Assembly: GCF_964340395.1 (NCBI RefSeq)
Contig: NC_135551.1
Location: forward strand, 26,158,380 to 26,222,379
Length of the DNA: 64,000 nt
Direction: 5' to 3'
Source: Glandiceps talaboti
Taxonomy: Eukaryota > Hemichordata > Enteropneusta > Spengelidae
The position numbers and the translations under genes are program-made. This document shows positions 36,926-51,968 of this stretch, in pieces. The notes beneath the pieces are model-generated. The model did not search any database and was not told the DNA's origin. It worked only from the letters and a program-made list of their open reading frames with translations. Position 1 is the first letter of the stretch, and the number at the start of each line of letters is the position of its first letter.

Positions 36926-38045
36926 ACTTATTTTAGCCAGGTTAAGTACAGGTAAACTGACAGATACGTCGTGTCAATAAGCCCTCATTGTGGTTGTCTA
37001 TCTGATGCCCGTGGGGTGCCACGTCTCGCCGTAATATTCAGACTAAAATATTACACAGATTGTTCGGAACAAAAATCCCATTTCAATTCGACAGAGAGAG
37101 ATACAGACTTCACGGTCAGTTATACCTGCAAGTGAAATTAATAAACGTACGTCAAAGAAAGGTTGATAGGAATAAAAAAAAATATAATCCTTTCATAACT
37201 TAATCCTAAAACATGTTTATCTAGAGAATGATTACATATACATTATTAATTACTTGCTGGGTCAATTGTTATTAGGGATAACATTTTTCATCAAATAACC
37301 CAGATATATACTCACTAAAATTTAGTCAGTTATTTATAAAAAATACATTGTATCTGTTAATTTTATACGTAGGTGTATAGTGGCAGGTTTAAATATTGAG
37401 TGGAAGCTTTGTTTTAAGACTGTCGCCGTATTAAAACTATACTAGTTTGTAACTGCAATACTGAAAAATGTTAAAATACCAATAATTAGACATTATACAT
37501 GTTAATCTCTGGTCGATCTTGTCTATAAGTATTGCAGTAACAAGTTTAAATCGTGATCACTGTTGAGGGAGTTGAAAACAATATGATTTATAATGTATAT
37601 AGCTACAAAAATACGTTCATCCATAGCTCAGACCACTATAGAAAATAGTTTTCTGAACCCATGGGTCATTCAATACTGTTCAGGGTGTCCGATTTTACGA
37701 GTAAGTTATTGCATCTAACTAAACATTCCAGACAAAAGTCAGTTGCAGCTATAGTGCAGCTTTAATATTTTCTGTCGAATAATCTTGCACTGTACAGTTG
37801 AAGAAACAATGAAAATGGCGTGTTGGTATCGGTTGTCTGTAGTGCACTGATAATTGTATGTGCCTCACGTCAAACAATGATCATAGAATTACATAATTGT
37901 TTATATTTGCTTCTCATCAGGTGTAGTGTGAAGTAGGTTCCAACTGCCATAAAGCAATGGAACAACCTATTTCCTATAACATTGTTTTACCTATTGGCAT
38001 TAGATTATAATGGTATTATTAACTCTGTCTTCTTTATATTTACAG

Positions 38046-38663
38046 TTAATTATTAGTGCGACATGGTTAATTTACATTCCACCAGAAGCCATTTTGGTTG
38101 TTCCGATTCCCAAAGAAAAGAACGTGGAGCTAAGCTGCAACATCACAGAAAACGAAGTAATTGCATCGCTTTGCTACAACGTCCTACTCGTGTTGCTGTG
38201 TTCATACTATGCTTTTAAAGCCAGAAAGGTACCGAGCAATTATAACGAAACACGATTTATCAGCGTTAGCGTGTATACGACACTTGTTATCTGGTTGGCT
38301 TTCATTCCAACATACTTTACCACAAACAGATCTTATTTTAAAGTTACTTTTCTCTCGCTTGCCATGATAATGAATGCCACTGTCACCTTGGTTTGTTTGT
38401 ACATGCCAAAAATATACGCAGTGCATTTCTTGAAAGATAGCGACATCAACGCAGGGGCAACAAATTACGCCGCCGACGTTAGCATAGTTGGTTCATCTCG
38501 CAAGGAGAGTCGACCCGGTCCACGTTTTAATAATTCTATTGCACCAATCCCGGGACAATCAACATTAAGTGCGTCCACATTGCATCTACAGAACTCAAAC
38601 AGTCTCACAGGGAAGTACAAAATGGAAAGTGAGGGTGCCTCGTCATCAACTGCTAGGAGATGA
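38046..38663 (+). CDS. Metabotropic glutamate receptor-like class C GPCR, exon 2 (residues 705-909)
   Basis: Begins phase 0 after TTTATATTTACAG and encodes the second half of TM4, then TM5 (about 743-760), TM6 (about 776-796) and TM7 (about 801-823). Family signatures are YYAFKARKVPSNYNETRFI at the TM5-TM6 loop, VIWLAFIPTYF in TM6, and YMPKIY at 823-828 closing TM7. The tail of about 80 residues is Ser/Thr/Asn-rich and ends ASSSTARR; I see no Homer-type PPxxF motif. The stop is TGA at 38661-38663. A loop cysteine C735 in ELSCNITENE fits the conserved TM3-extracellular loop 2 disulfide. The last exon has no obvious AATAAA close to the stop; ATTAAA occurs at about 39229. Confidence 0.95.
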   Translation, partial: LIISATWLIYIPPEAILVVPIPKEKNVELSCNITENEVIASLCYNVLLVLLCSYYAFKARKVPSNYNETRFISVSVYTTLVIWLAFIPTYFTTNRSYFKVTFLSLAMIMNATVTLVCLYMPKIYAVHFLKDSDINAGATNYAADVSIVGSSRKESRPGPRFNNSIAPIPGQSTLSASTLHLQNSNSLTGKYKMESEGASSSTARR

Positions 38664-39928
38664 TATCACTGAGAACATTAATTCGTTCTTTGAGTTAGGA
38701 TATCGTTAACATATTCTTTGGGTATACGGTAATATAAACCATCAAGCATCCGGATGTATTCGATAATCCGAATAATTTTGTTATCAGTACCATTTTTATT
38801 TTTCCCGAATTCTTACAAATGTAATTAAACGTGTACATCTCACTTTGAACAACATATTTTTTGTTTGTCGTTGAACGTGGTCATTTAATAACAATTTGAA
38901 AAAGTACCCAATTTCAATGTCATTTTACTTTTGTAACAAAAAACGCTTCATTCCAAAACCGACGAAAATAAGCGGAGATGGGGGTGTGGGTGGGGTTGGG
39001 GGAGTGTGCTTACGAGAATAGCATCTCTCCTAAAAATGTCGTATGCTTCGATACCTATATCATGCTGATAATAGCTACGTGTTAAACTGTAAGTTTTTGT
39101 TCAAAGCATGTAAGACCTTTATGTATATCCATTGCCAAATCAAAATAGTACTTTGTTGTTTGTTTTCCTGTTTTCGTTTTTGTGAATGAGAATGTCTCTA
39201 GCCCAATAAGAGCTTATTCACTTTTGTTATTAAAATTAATTATTTTATTGCAAGTTCAAAAACAATAGTACAAATAAGAAAAGAAAAAGTTAACATATTT
39301 GTCAGATGAAAAAAATACTGAAAGGTGCAATTCAAAATTATGCCATTTGTCATTCTTCTTCTAGAGATGAATTGTTTGGTATGTTTTAACCACTCTAGTT
39401 TTCTCTATTACTTAACTAAAGATGGGAGTATTCTTGTTAATTTTATAAAGACTATTAAGTTTACATAAATAGCTGTTGAATTATAAAATTACATTCCCTT
39501 AAAACAAGTTCCTCGCTAATAACTATATAGTTATAACGTCAGTGGTATGACGTAAATAATGTAATAAGAATACAGATCTTGAAAAAAAAGAAAAAACATG
39601 CACATGACTGAATGATATTGTTTCTCCTTCTCGGTGTTTCGTTTCATCAATATGACGAATTTGACCACAAAAGTTATTCTGCTTGATATAGAACAAACAG
39701 AAAAATGAGTTGCTTGTGCTAAATCGTAGTCAGTCACGTAGAAATGTAGATTTCGAGTAAATATATTCTCAAGGTATACCTGACATAATTACATAGTTAT
39801 TCTTTCATAGGATTAGAATACTGCAACTTGAATATCGCATTAATGACAAAAGATACTAAAGGCTGAGCCGTTATGTTTTAACTATCCATACACAAATAAT
39901 ATTTGATTTTACCGTACAACTATCTATA
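38664..39928 (+). other. Probable 3' untranslated region and downstream DNA
   Basis: No coding frame recognised. The transcript end is not determined; a variant ATTAAA signal lies at about 39229-39234. Confidence 0.35.
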
Positions 39929-40302
39929 AGGCCTAATAAAAAAATTGTGTGGTTCCGATTACGCTCAATTTTAGAATAGGTGGGGTAGGTAGATGTATTT
40001 TTTTAATTATTTTTATTTTCGGTGTGAGTGTCTAGTTCAGGTTTTCCATTGTTTTCCAAATGGTCTCTGTGTTGTTTATTTTTTTCCTATCAGATGTACA
40101 GCCATTACAGATTGGAAGAACAATTTTATTTTGTCTTTTTAAGTTGATGTCAGTTTCCGCATCCACTACTTCTCGTGAGAGTTCACAATTTCTACGATGA
40201 TATTATTTTTTTCTCAAATACGTAAAAAATAGTTTAGGGTTGGCAGTGAAAATCTAGGTGGGGGTCAGGTAACCGGAACCAAACAATCATTTTTAAAGGC
40301 CT
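39929..40302 (+). mobile_element. MITE family B, copy 2
   Basis: Bounded by AGGCCT at both ends. Inverted ends read AATTGTGTGGTTCCGATTAC on the left and, as complement, GATTGTTTGGTTCCGGTTAC on the right. The body matches 8533-8900 in reverse orientation. Confidence 0.8.
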
Positions 40303-40464
40303 AAAAAAAACACCCAAATACCTTCGACAAATTCATAGGCATCCTCTGCAGGCAACTTGTTACTATTGTTTACAATAAAGGCTTTTGATATCTCCCCGGC
40401 TTCTTCGTCCTGAATGCCGATGACACCAGCATCTTGTATTTCAGGATGACTTATCAACACTGAT

Positions 40465-41340
<876 letters not shown>

Positions 41341-41668
41341 TCGGCATATATGGACGTTGAGGGTGTACAACATAAAAGCACACTTTACTTCGGTCATCTT
41401 TCTTATTGTTGCGTACAATGTCTTCATATCTACACACGATTGTTTCCCCATACGTCATTCAAACATATTTAACAAAACGAATTTAAAAAAAAATACCGGT
41501 TACAGTTGATACAGCAGCAACTAGTGAAATAACGATTTCCAAGACAACCATGAATGTATTACAGTGTTTTGAATGTTAAGAGTGTTTTACAACAGTTCGT
41601 GGGTACAATCCCAGTAATTCTCTTGTCATCATTAAACATAACGAGATTTTTTATTATATGGTGTATGG

Positions 41669-42057
<389 letters not shown>

Positions 42058-42082
42058 CACAATATAACAGAGGCTTCACTTA

Positions 42083-42924
42083 GGGACTGGACAGAAATTA
42101 CAGGGGGGTGGGCCGGTGTTTTTCAAAAGATCGAAGCATGAAAAATACAGACCCCTCAAATCGTTGCACAAAAAATCTTGGCCCACCCCCTCTACCATGC
42201 ATGAAAAAGGTGATCCCCCCGACAAATTCTAAAGAGTTCACAAATACAATTCAACGCACTTAGTTTTCCCGAAACTGCGTCTTCACTGTAAAACATTGCA
42301 ATGTCAGTAGTAATAAAGGGAGGGGGAACTCTAAACACCATAAGTGTATGACATTGCGTTTACCACATAATCAACTATTGGTTGTTAGAACAAGTTTGTC
42401 AATAAGTGGAAGTATTTTCCAAAGCTTGTTCAAACTTTATTTTTTTGTTTGGTATAATAAATTGGTTTAAAGGTCAGTTAGCCAAGTGACCGGTTTGTCA
42501 AGGTTATTGCAGGGACATTGGCGATATGTCCCCGAGTCGATATTTAGTTGACCCTTGTTTTGAGATATTTCGGACCGGCTGTTGGGTCCTTCATCAGTCG
42601 CAGTTCTGTCTAACGAGACAGTGTTCCACATACGTTAACGTTTAGCTTAAATGTTCAATTTGGTTCATCAAACAGAGATGTTAGTATTTCGACCATAATA
42701 TGATCTGAAAGGCTTTTTCAGCCTTGCTTTTTTGTTTGGCGTTCCGTTCCCTTTATTACTACTACACACACACTTTAGTTTTTAGTTAACAAAAGATTTT
42801 TTTTATTTGATTGACTACCAACACATTATTGCATAAAAATCAGTGACCCACCCTAATCCCTTGCGCAAAAAATAGTGACTCACCCCCTAAAAACACCGCC
42901 CCCATGTAATTTCTGTCCAGTCCC
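42083..42924. mobile_element. PIF/Harbinger-type MITE with TTA target duplication (family E)
   Basis: The left end GGGACTGGACAGAAATTACA and the right end (complement identical for these 20 bases) are inverted repeats that continue into GGGGG and GTGTTTTT. TTA flanks at 42080-42082 and 42925-42927. The interior has no transposase frame. The superfamily is inferred from the TWA-type duplication. Confidence 0.8.
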
Positions 42925-43176
42925 TTAAGGTATGCTTCAAATTTCAGATAATGTGATGTATACATGAGTGATAACAAAGAATAGTAGGAACACCACACAT
43001 TATACTACTGCTAGACCGACTTGGCCAATAAGAGGCCTTGATTTCGGTTGGTTATATGGAGCCGGCCATAACCCACTCTTTCTTGGGAGTGTAACCTATA
43101 TTACGTACGCTCAGCACTCAACAAATTACACAAAATTTTGAGAAAGATCCGTTTGAGCCAATAACACCGTAGTATA

Positions 43177-43290
43177 AGTCAGATAGACAACTCTTTCGGT
43201 AGGGTTATGTGCCAAAACCTCGTGGGCTACGCCACCTCGTTTATTGGCACATAACCCTCCCGAACTCGTTGACTATCTATTACTTTACTG
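43177..43290. repeat. Strong inverted repeat (hairpin)
   Basis: AGTCAGATAGACAACTCTTT, then CGGTAGGGTTATGTGCCAA, pairs with TTGGCACATAACCCTCCCGA, then ACTCGTTGACTATCT, giving arms of about 45 bases around GCTACGCCACC. It may be the core of a larger element between about 43011 (CTAGACCGACTTGG) and 43315 (CTAGTCGGTTAAG). Confidence 0.7.
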
Positions 43291-43965
43291 CAGGCATTCA
43301 GCTAGTCGGTTAAGCCCTTTTATAGAATGGAGGACAAGAAATAAAGAATACTTCGAGGTTATGACCTTTAATACAATATGTAACCTGTAGGTTTACTACT
43401 TTATCTATTGAATAAAGTGATATGTTAAGTTCGTAAACACCTGGCTATGTTACGTCCCTACAACGTCTAGTTCTATCATATCGAAGGATTTTGTATAACC
43501 ACAGACAAGCAACATCTTCTTACGTGTCTGTGTTGTTACATAAACATAGGGGTCAACCGGAAAAGCAGGCATATAACGACCTGCCCACCAAAGAAAACGT
43601 CTGAAATGGTTGTCTGAGATTCCAGCATTGCCCCTACATACAAACAGGGTTTATTACTCCAGTTAACGTTTTCCGAAAAATACGCCATTGATCGCAATTC
43701 ATATACGTTTGAATTAAATGGTGTTGATCTGTTGAATGAAAGAAAGCATTTACTCACCGACAACGAGTACCTTTTCTAGCTGTGTTGACGTCGTGCAATA
43801 GAGGTTACTAGTACACGACCTGTATCTGAGGTCACAACTGTAGGTCGTTGTACTCATATATTTCAGAGACAATGGTCGTGTGTACAGTGCAGTCCAACGT
43901 ACATCCCGGATAATGACATTTTCCAAATGTATATAGGAACCAGTCATTTTAACTGGCTGGAGGGT

Positions 43966-44032
43966 GGTGTTTTCGATGGGGTATAGTGATGATTTTAAAA
44001 AACATTCCACCCCACCCCATCGAAAACACCAC
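43966..44032. repeat. Perfect 20-bp inverted repeat (hairpin)
   Basis: GGGTGGTGTTTTCGATGGGG pairs with CCCCATCGAAAACACCACCC around a loop of about 27 bases. Confidence 0.8.
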
Positions 44033-44442
44033 CCGGAGTGGGGGTCATTTTGAACGCCACTTGAAGTGGGGCTCACTTTGGAAAACAACAAGCTATAAAA
44101 GTTTTTGTCTGTACAACTATAATTTGTCAACATTTGCCACTGCAGTAGGGGATACCCTTCCAGTACCAACCCCTTTATCGTATCATTACCGTAATTATGC
44201 ACTATTTCTCAAGAAAATTAAGTATTGAGTGAATAGTATTTAAGAATGACCCAGGTTACGGTTAGGCCCAATACAAATTGGTGGTCATGTTCTCGGGTAA
44301 TCACCAGTATATAGAGCTCCACCAACAATCCTTCTCCACTTTGCCCAGCAAGGAACGGGTAGATGTTTGATACCTCTGAGTAACTGTTTCCGTCCCCTTA
44401 TATGGGAAACAGAAAGAGTGAGCTCAACTGAAACAAGCACAC

Positions 44443-45103
<661 letters not shown>

Positions 45104-45222
45104 ACGATTGAACCTACCTGAAAAAGTCCCATTATGAGCGAAATAACAACTTGAGATCGAGGACTTATAAACTGTGGTCGTTTCGTCGACTTCTTGCCGG
45201 CATCAAAAATTCGATAAATTCT
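45104..45222 (-). pseudogene. Inverted duplicate of the end of the mGluR-like exon 1 plus its splice donor
   Basis: The reverse complement matches plus-strand 25255 to about 25373 with one substitution (TTATTTCGC here, TTATATCGC in the gene). It includes RIYRIFDAGKKSTKRPQFIS (residues 670 onward), the rest of exon 1 and the donor CAG|GTAGGTTCAATCG. On both sides it passes straight into long TACA/(TATG)n tracts. It has no acceptor, start or remaining domain, so it cannot make a receptor. Either a recent segmental duplication or an assembly artefact. Confidence 0.9.
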
Positions 45223-45511
45223 ACGTACGTACGTACGTACATACATACATACATACATACATACATACATACATACATACATACATACATACATACATAC
45301 ATACATACATACATACATACATACATACATACATACATACATACATACATACATACATACATACATACATACATACATACATACATACATACATACATAC
45401 ATACATACATACATACATACATACATACATACATACATACATACATACATACATACATACATACATACATACATACATACATACATACATACATACATAC
45501 ATACATACATA
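45223..45511. repeat. (CATA)n microsatellite, about 290 bp
   Basis: Starts (CGTA)n for four units, then perfect CATA to 45511. Confidence 0.98.
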
Positions 45512-45895
45512 GGAAGAACAGATGATATTCATGTTGATGAATCTTTGTAATTTTTCATTAACGATGGATGATGGATGATGGAGCAATAAACAGTCACAAC
45601 ACAGCCACTGAGGTTCATTATTTGATTGATTTATTTCGTATTGGTTAGTGAAATAGATAAATTACAGTAAACATTGCTGATGATATGTGATATAAGATCA
45701 GATGAGGTGATCAATTTTCATTTCGACCATTTATATTAAATTCTATTTGTCGACCGTCCGAAGAAGAATATCTACAAGGAAAAAATAATAAATATAAACA
45801 CAATTAAATGTTCATAAAAATATAAATGTAAAAGATAGCATGTGCGAAAGAATAGGAGCCTGTAAATGGGACTTGCTCTCCGTTGGTCTTCCATT

Positions 45896-46054
<159 letters not shown>

Positions 46055-46280
46055 ATGAATATATATATACATAAATATATAAACTATGCATGGTGATAAA
46101 AAAACCTAATGGTGGTCAAACCGATACTCCGTTATACCATACCAAAATGATCGTTACTAACCGAATTTTCCGATCAAACAAAATTTTTGAACTAACAAAA
46201 TAAATGCATATTAAACACATGGTAGTTTTTATGAACGATAAGTAATATTGAAATATATGTGATTTATGATATTTACCTTG

Positions 46281-46286
46281 TTTATT
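46281..46286 (-). terminator. Polyadenylation signal AATAAA of the TSP1-EGF-propeller gene
   Basis: TTTATT on the plus strand gives AATAAA on the minus strand, 37 bases after the inferred stop codon. Confidence 0.55.
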
Positions 46287-46322
46287 ATGCATACGTAGTT
46301 TTCAGTTGCTCGACTCGATAGC

Positions 46323-46357
46323 TTACTCAGTGGTTGGTTCGGCCGTTGTCATGGTGA
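46323..46357 (-). CDS. TSP1-EGF-propeller gene, terminal exon 8
   Basis: After TTTCCTGAAG, the phase-1 exon reads [11 protein letters not shown] and TAA. It is short and Thr-rich. It rests on frame fit, the acceptor and the AATAAA downstream. If it is wrong, read-through of the exon 7 donor would end with GK and TAA at once. Confidence 0.5.
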
Positions 46358-47303
46358 CTTCAGGAAATACTGTAATATCATTAATAATGATTCATTGATA
46401 AAACAAATGTTATGCAAATATATATTCTTACGCTTGGTAATTAGCGCAGTTTTTATCTGTAAGATCCCGTCATTTAAAGATGATATCAATTTAATTTATA
46501 CTGTCTCATATAACATTACTTACCCAAGTTACCAGGAGAAACGATGGATTCCATACAGTCAGTATTATTTAACATTTCTCCCCAGACTCCTGTATCTTCA
46601 TCAAATACATGCAGTCCATTGGTAGTTATTCCAATACCAAAAATCGTTCCATCTGGTTGGATTGCAATATCTTTCACCTTCAGATTCCTGGCAACAATCA
46701 TCTTCCATTGACCTATGACACCGGCACGGGTCTTCAAGGAGCCAGTTTTACTCACCCCAAGTAGTCGACCATCAGGGAATTCATCCACTCTAACAGCACC
46801 TACGGCACCCTTATTGACGTTTACCCATTCATTGTAGACATCTTGTCTAGTTACCAACCTGCCTCTCGTTAGAACACCAACTATGGTTCCATCAGACAGA
46901 ACGGCAACGTCTTGGATGCAACAACTGCTTTCAACGGGACCTGTCCAGTCACCAACGTCGAATCCCTCCTTTGTGTACAGGTTCTCGTCTACTCCTACCC
47001 CAATCAATGTACCATTAGTCAACACAGCAACACTGGTGATGTTACCATTGTTTGGTATGTGAGCAGTCCACTCACCGTTGGCATGGTTACGAGCCACCAT
47101 ATCTTTGTCACAACTCAATCCGATCATGGCAGGCCCTAGTCATACGACAGGTAGGGAGAGGTAATAAATGTTTACTCAATATTGAAATTTACGACAAAGG
47201 TTGTTAATTATTCATACCAAAGTGATTTCGAGGATCAATTCAGAGTAAAGGAAATAATACAATTACAGCATATGATAAAGTGTCGTATGGCTCTTTGAAA
47301 AAC

Positions 47304-47354
<51 letters not shown>

Positions 47355-50300
47355 TTGTCTTCCTGCCTGTCGGTCAGTCCCATTTGCCTGAATACTCATT
47401 GATCAATGTAAAATGGTAAACCCTGACTTAACACTAATACTGTGTGTGTGTTTAAAGCTACCACTACTAGAATTTCTAAAATGAACATTGGTCTATGAAT
47501 CATTTATTAACATATATATTCTTAATACATACAATTTGGTCGTAAATTGTCACTTCTGGAAATTAATTGCCATTAAAAAGAAGTTGTTTCCACCGGTAAC
47601 TACATGCCATAAATTCCCGCATTTTTATCAAATAAATTAATTTAAAACAATGACAAAAACAACGACTAACCAACGTGTTTGTACTTTACAAAACAGTCAG
47701 TTTATAGGTTACACTATGGGACTAGCTGATACGATCATAAACATTATAATTTACCTGAGCATGAATGTTTATCATCATCCATAGAGTACCCACTTCTACA
47801 AGTACAGCGGTAACTACCATCAGTGTTGGTACATGTATGGGCACATCCACCATTACTGCTTGAACACTCGTTGATGTCTGGTTGGAAATAAGAATACATG
47901 CCATGTTTATCATATTCTTTGTTCAACAATTTCTTAACCATGGTGATATACTGACGACAGTGTTTCAAACACTGTTTGATTCTGCGCATTTTACCTTCCA
48001 TTAGGGAAGGTTATGCTTTAGTGACGTTGTGTTTGTGCTTGTGTGTCTGTGACTGTTTGTCCATCTGTGTGTGTGCCTGTCTATGCCATCGTTTTCTCAA
48101 TGCTCAGTTCAAACGAAATTTAGGTACACATGTACAATCATATTCATTAGGTAATGACTAGAACAAACTGCTTAAACATTCTATGGATAACACTGAGGAA
48201 TTTGCATAAAAAATGATTTTCGGTTATTAGCCCATGTCTATGACTAAATAGTGCACATTTTAAATTTCATGTATTTTTGCAAATATATTGATGAGACCAT
48301 GTGGCCTATAGAGCTTGTATTATATTCAGTTTGGTCGTAGATTGTCACTCCTGGAAATTAATTGCCATACAAACGAAGTTGTTTCCTCCAGTAACTACAT
48401 GCCATAAATTCAACACTTCCATCGAATAAATATAAGTTGAATAAAGACAAAGAACGACTGACCAACATGTTGGTACTTTACAAAACAATCAGTTTCTAAG
48501 TGAAACTATTGCACTAGCTGATACGATCATAAACATTATAATTTACCTGAGCATGAATGTTTATCATCGTCCATAGTGTACCCACTTCTACAAGAACAGC
48601 GGTAACTACCATCAGTGTTGGTACATGTATGGGCACATCCACCATTACTGCTTGAACATTCATTGATATCTGGTTGGAAATAAGAATACATCCAATGTTT
48701 ATCATATTCTTAGTTCAATCAATTTCTTAACCATGGTGATATACTGACGACAGTGTTTCAAACACTGTTTGATTCTGCGCATTTTACCTTCCATTAGGGA
48801 AGGTTATGCTTTAGTGACGTTGTGTTTGTGCTTGTGTGTCTGTGACTGTTTGTCCATCTGTGTGTGTGCCTGTCTATGCCATCATTTTCTCAATGCTCAG
48901 TTCAAACGAAATTTAGGTACACATGTACAATCATATTCATTAGGTAATGATTAGAACAAACTGCTTAAACATTCTATGGATAACACTGAGGAATGTGCAT
49001 AAAAAATGATTTTCGGTTATTAGCCCATGTCTATGACTAAATAGTGCACATTTTAAATTTCATGTATTTTTGCAAATATATTGATGAGACCATGTGGCCT
49101 ATAGAGCTTGTATTATATTCAGTTTGGTCGTAAATTGTCACTCCTGGAAATTAATTGCCATAAAAACGAAGTTGTTTCCACCAGTAACTACATGCCATAA
49201 ATTCAACACTTTCATCGAATACATATAAGTTGAATAAAGACAAAGAACGACTGACCAACATGTTGGTACTTTACAAAACAATCAGTTTCTAAGTGAAACT
49301 ATTGCACTAGCTGATACGATCATAAACAATATAATTTACCTGAGCATGAATGTTTATCATCGTCCATAGTGTACCCACTTCTACAAGTACAGCGGTAACT
49401 ACCATCAGTGTTGGTACATGTATGGGCACATCCACCATTACTGCTTGAACATTCATTGATATCTGGTTGGAAATAAGAATACATCCAATGTTTATCATAT
49501 TCTTAGTTCAATCAATTTCTTAACCATGGTGATATACTGACGACAGTGTTTCAAACACTGTTTGATTCTGCGCATTTTACCTTCCATTAGGGAAGGTTAT
49601 GCTTTAGTGACGTTGTGTTTGTGCTTGTGTGTCTGTGACTGTTTGTCCATCTGTGTGTGTGCCTGTCTATGCCATCATTTTCTCAATGCTCAGTTCAAAC
49701 GAAATTTAGGTACACATGTACAATCATATTCATTAGGTAATGATTAGAACAAACTGCTTAAACATTCTATGGATAACACTGAGGAATGTGCATAAAAAAT
49801 GATTTTCGGTTATTAGCCCATGTCTATGACTAAATAGTGCACATTTTAAATTTCATGTATTTTTGCAAATATATTGATGAGACCATGTGGCCTATAGAGC
49901 TTGTATTATATTCAGTTTGGTCGTAAATTGTCACTCCTGGAAATTAATTGCCATAAAAACGAAGTTGTTTCCACCAGTAACTACATGCCATAAATTCAAC
50001 ACTTTCATCGAATACATATAAGTTGAATAAAGACAAAGAACGACTGACCAACATGTTGGTACTTTACAAAACAATCAGTTTCTAAGTGAAACTATTGCAC
50101 TAGCTGATACGATCATAAACAATATAATTTACCTGAGCATGAATGTTTATCATCGTCCATAGTGTACCCACTTCTACAAGTACAGCGGTAACTACCATCA
50201 GTGTTGGTACATGTATGGGCACATCCACCATTACTGCTTGAACACTCGTTGATGTCTGGTTGGAAATAAGAATACATGCCATGTTTATCATATTCTTTGT

Positions 50301-51897
50301 TCAATCAATTTCTTAACCATTGTGATATACTGACGACAGTGTTTCAAACACTGTTTGATTCTGCGCATTTTACCTTCCATTAGGGAAGGTTATGCTTTAG
50401 TGATGTTGTGTTTGTGCTTGTGTTAGTTAGGTAATGACTAAAATGAACCGTCTAAACATTCTATGAATATCACTGAGGAAATCGCATAAATAATGATTTT
50501 TGGTTATTAGCCCATGTCTATGTCTAAATAGTGCACATTCTAAAATTTGTGTATTTGTGCAAATATATTGATTTACAGAGAACATGTGGCATATAGAGCT
50601 TGTATTATATTCAATTTGGCTGTTAATTGTCACTCCTGGAAATTTATTGCCGCAAAAACGAAGTTGTTTCCACTCGTAACTACATGCTATAAATTCCCTC
50701 ATTTTAATAGAATAAATGTAAGTTAAAATAAAGGCAAACAACGACTGACCAACGTGTTTGTACTTTACAAAACAATCAGTTTATAGGTTACACTATAGGG
50801 CTAGCTGATACGATCATAAACAATATAATTTACCTGAGCATGAATGTTTATCATCGTCCATAGTGTACCCACTTCTACAAGAACAGCGATAACTACCATC
50901 AGTGTTGGTACATGTATGGGCACATCCACCATTACTGCTTGAACACTCGTTGATGTCTGGTTGGAAATAAGAATACATGCAATGTTTATCATATTCTTTG
51001 TTCAATCAATTTCTTAACAATGGTGACATACTGACGACAATGTTTCAAACACTGTTTGATATTGTGTATTTTACCTTCTGTAAGGGAAGGTTATGTTTGT
51101 GACGTTTGTGTTTGTGTATGTGTGTGTGTCTGTGACTGTGTCCATCTGTGTGTGCCTGTCTATCTGTGCCATCGTTTTCTCAAGAATGATATACTGACGA
51201 CAATGTTTAAAACTGTTAAAATGCCATGGGCCAAATCTGAACATTTTGTCTGTTATATGTTTGATCGTATTAAAAAATGAACATTATTGTAAATTGTAAA
51301 AGATGGCTGAATATCAGAAGTAACTATGTTATTTGTAGCACAACAGCTATTGAACCGAATACATGATTCGATGAGGGACTTTTTGGGTGCACCCAAAAGT
51401 GATACTGATATCAGAATCGTAGACTAATTTGATATTCTATGCTCTTTACGTTACAAACATCATCACACTTAGAATAAAAAAATTGTTTAGTAAACTTGGC
51501 CTATGTTCCTTTAATATGACTTAATTTTGGGAGTATACATAATCAATTCTACTCTAATTGTACATAGTTGTGGTTGGTTTGGCGACTATATATGGAATGG
51601 TAAATACGTTTATAAGCTGCCTTAAAACTCATTTCGCTATTTTGTATTTATTGTTGACATCAGTGTATATGTGTGTAATCTGTATGTATGTATGTATGTA
51701 TGTATGTATGTATGTATGTATGTATGCATGCATGCATGCATGCATGCATGTATGCTGTATGTATGTATGTATGTATGTATGTATGTATGTATGTATGTAT
51801 GTATGTATGTATGTATGTGTGTGTGTATGTATGTGTGTATGTATGTATGTGTATGTATGTATGTATGTATGTATATGTATGTATGTATGTGTGTGTG

Positions 51898-51968
<71 letters not shown>

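Larger units (their letters stand above)
47525..51180 (-). repeat. Tandem segmental duplication of an EGF exon and its intron
   Basis: Exon-to-exon spacing is 792, 793, 793 and 701 bases. Intron blocks such as GGAAATTAATTGCCATAAAA, GTAACTACATGCCATAAATT and ACTGACGACAGTGTTTCAAA recur in each unit. Each unit also holds ACCTTCC-ATTAG-GGAAGGTTATG followed by a GT-rich stretch, a palindromic terminus also seen near 41320. One (CTGT)n tract lies just outside at 47307-47354. Confidence 0.95.

Noticed and set aside
43750-44202. 150-codon minus-strand frame ending near a good donor (GTCG|GTGAGTAA)
   Set aside because: No domain is recognised, and the frame runs through the 43966-44032 hairpin, which suggests transposon DNA.
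47722-47913. Minus-strand frames reading [20 protein letters not shown] in each EGF unit (also at 48514, 49307, 50100, 50801)
   Set aside because: They are the shifted-frame shadows of the EGF exons.
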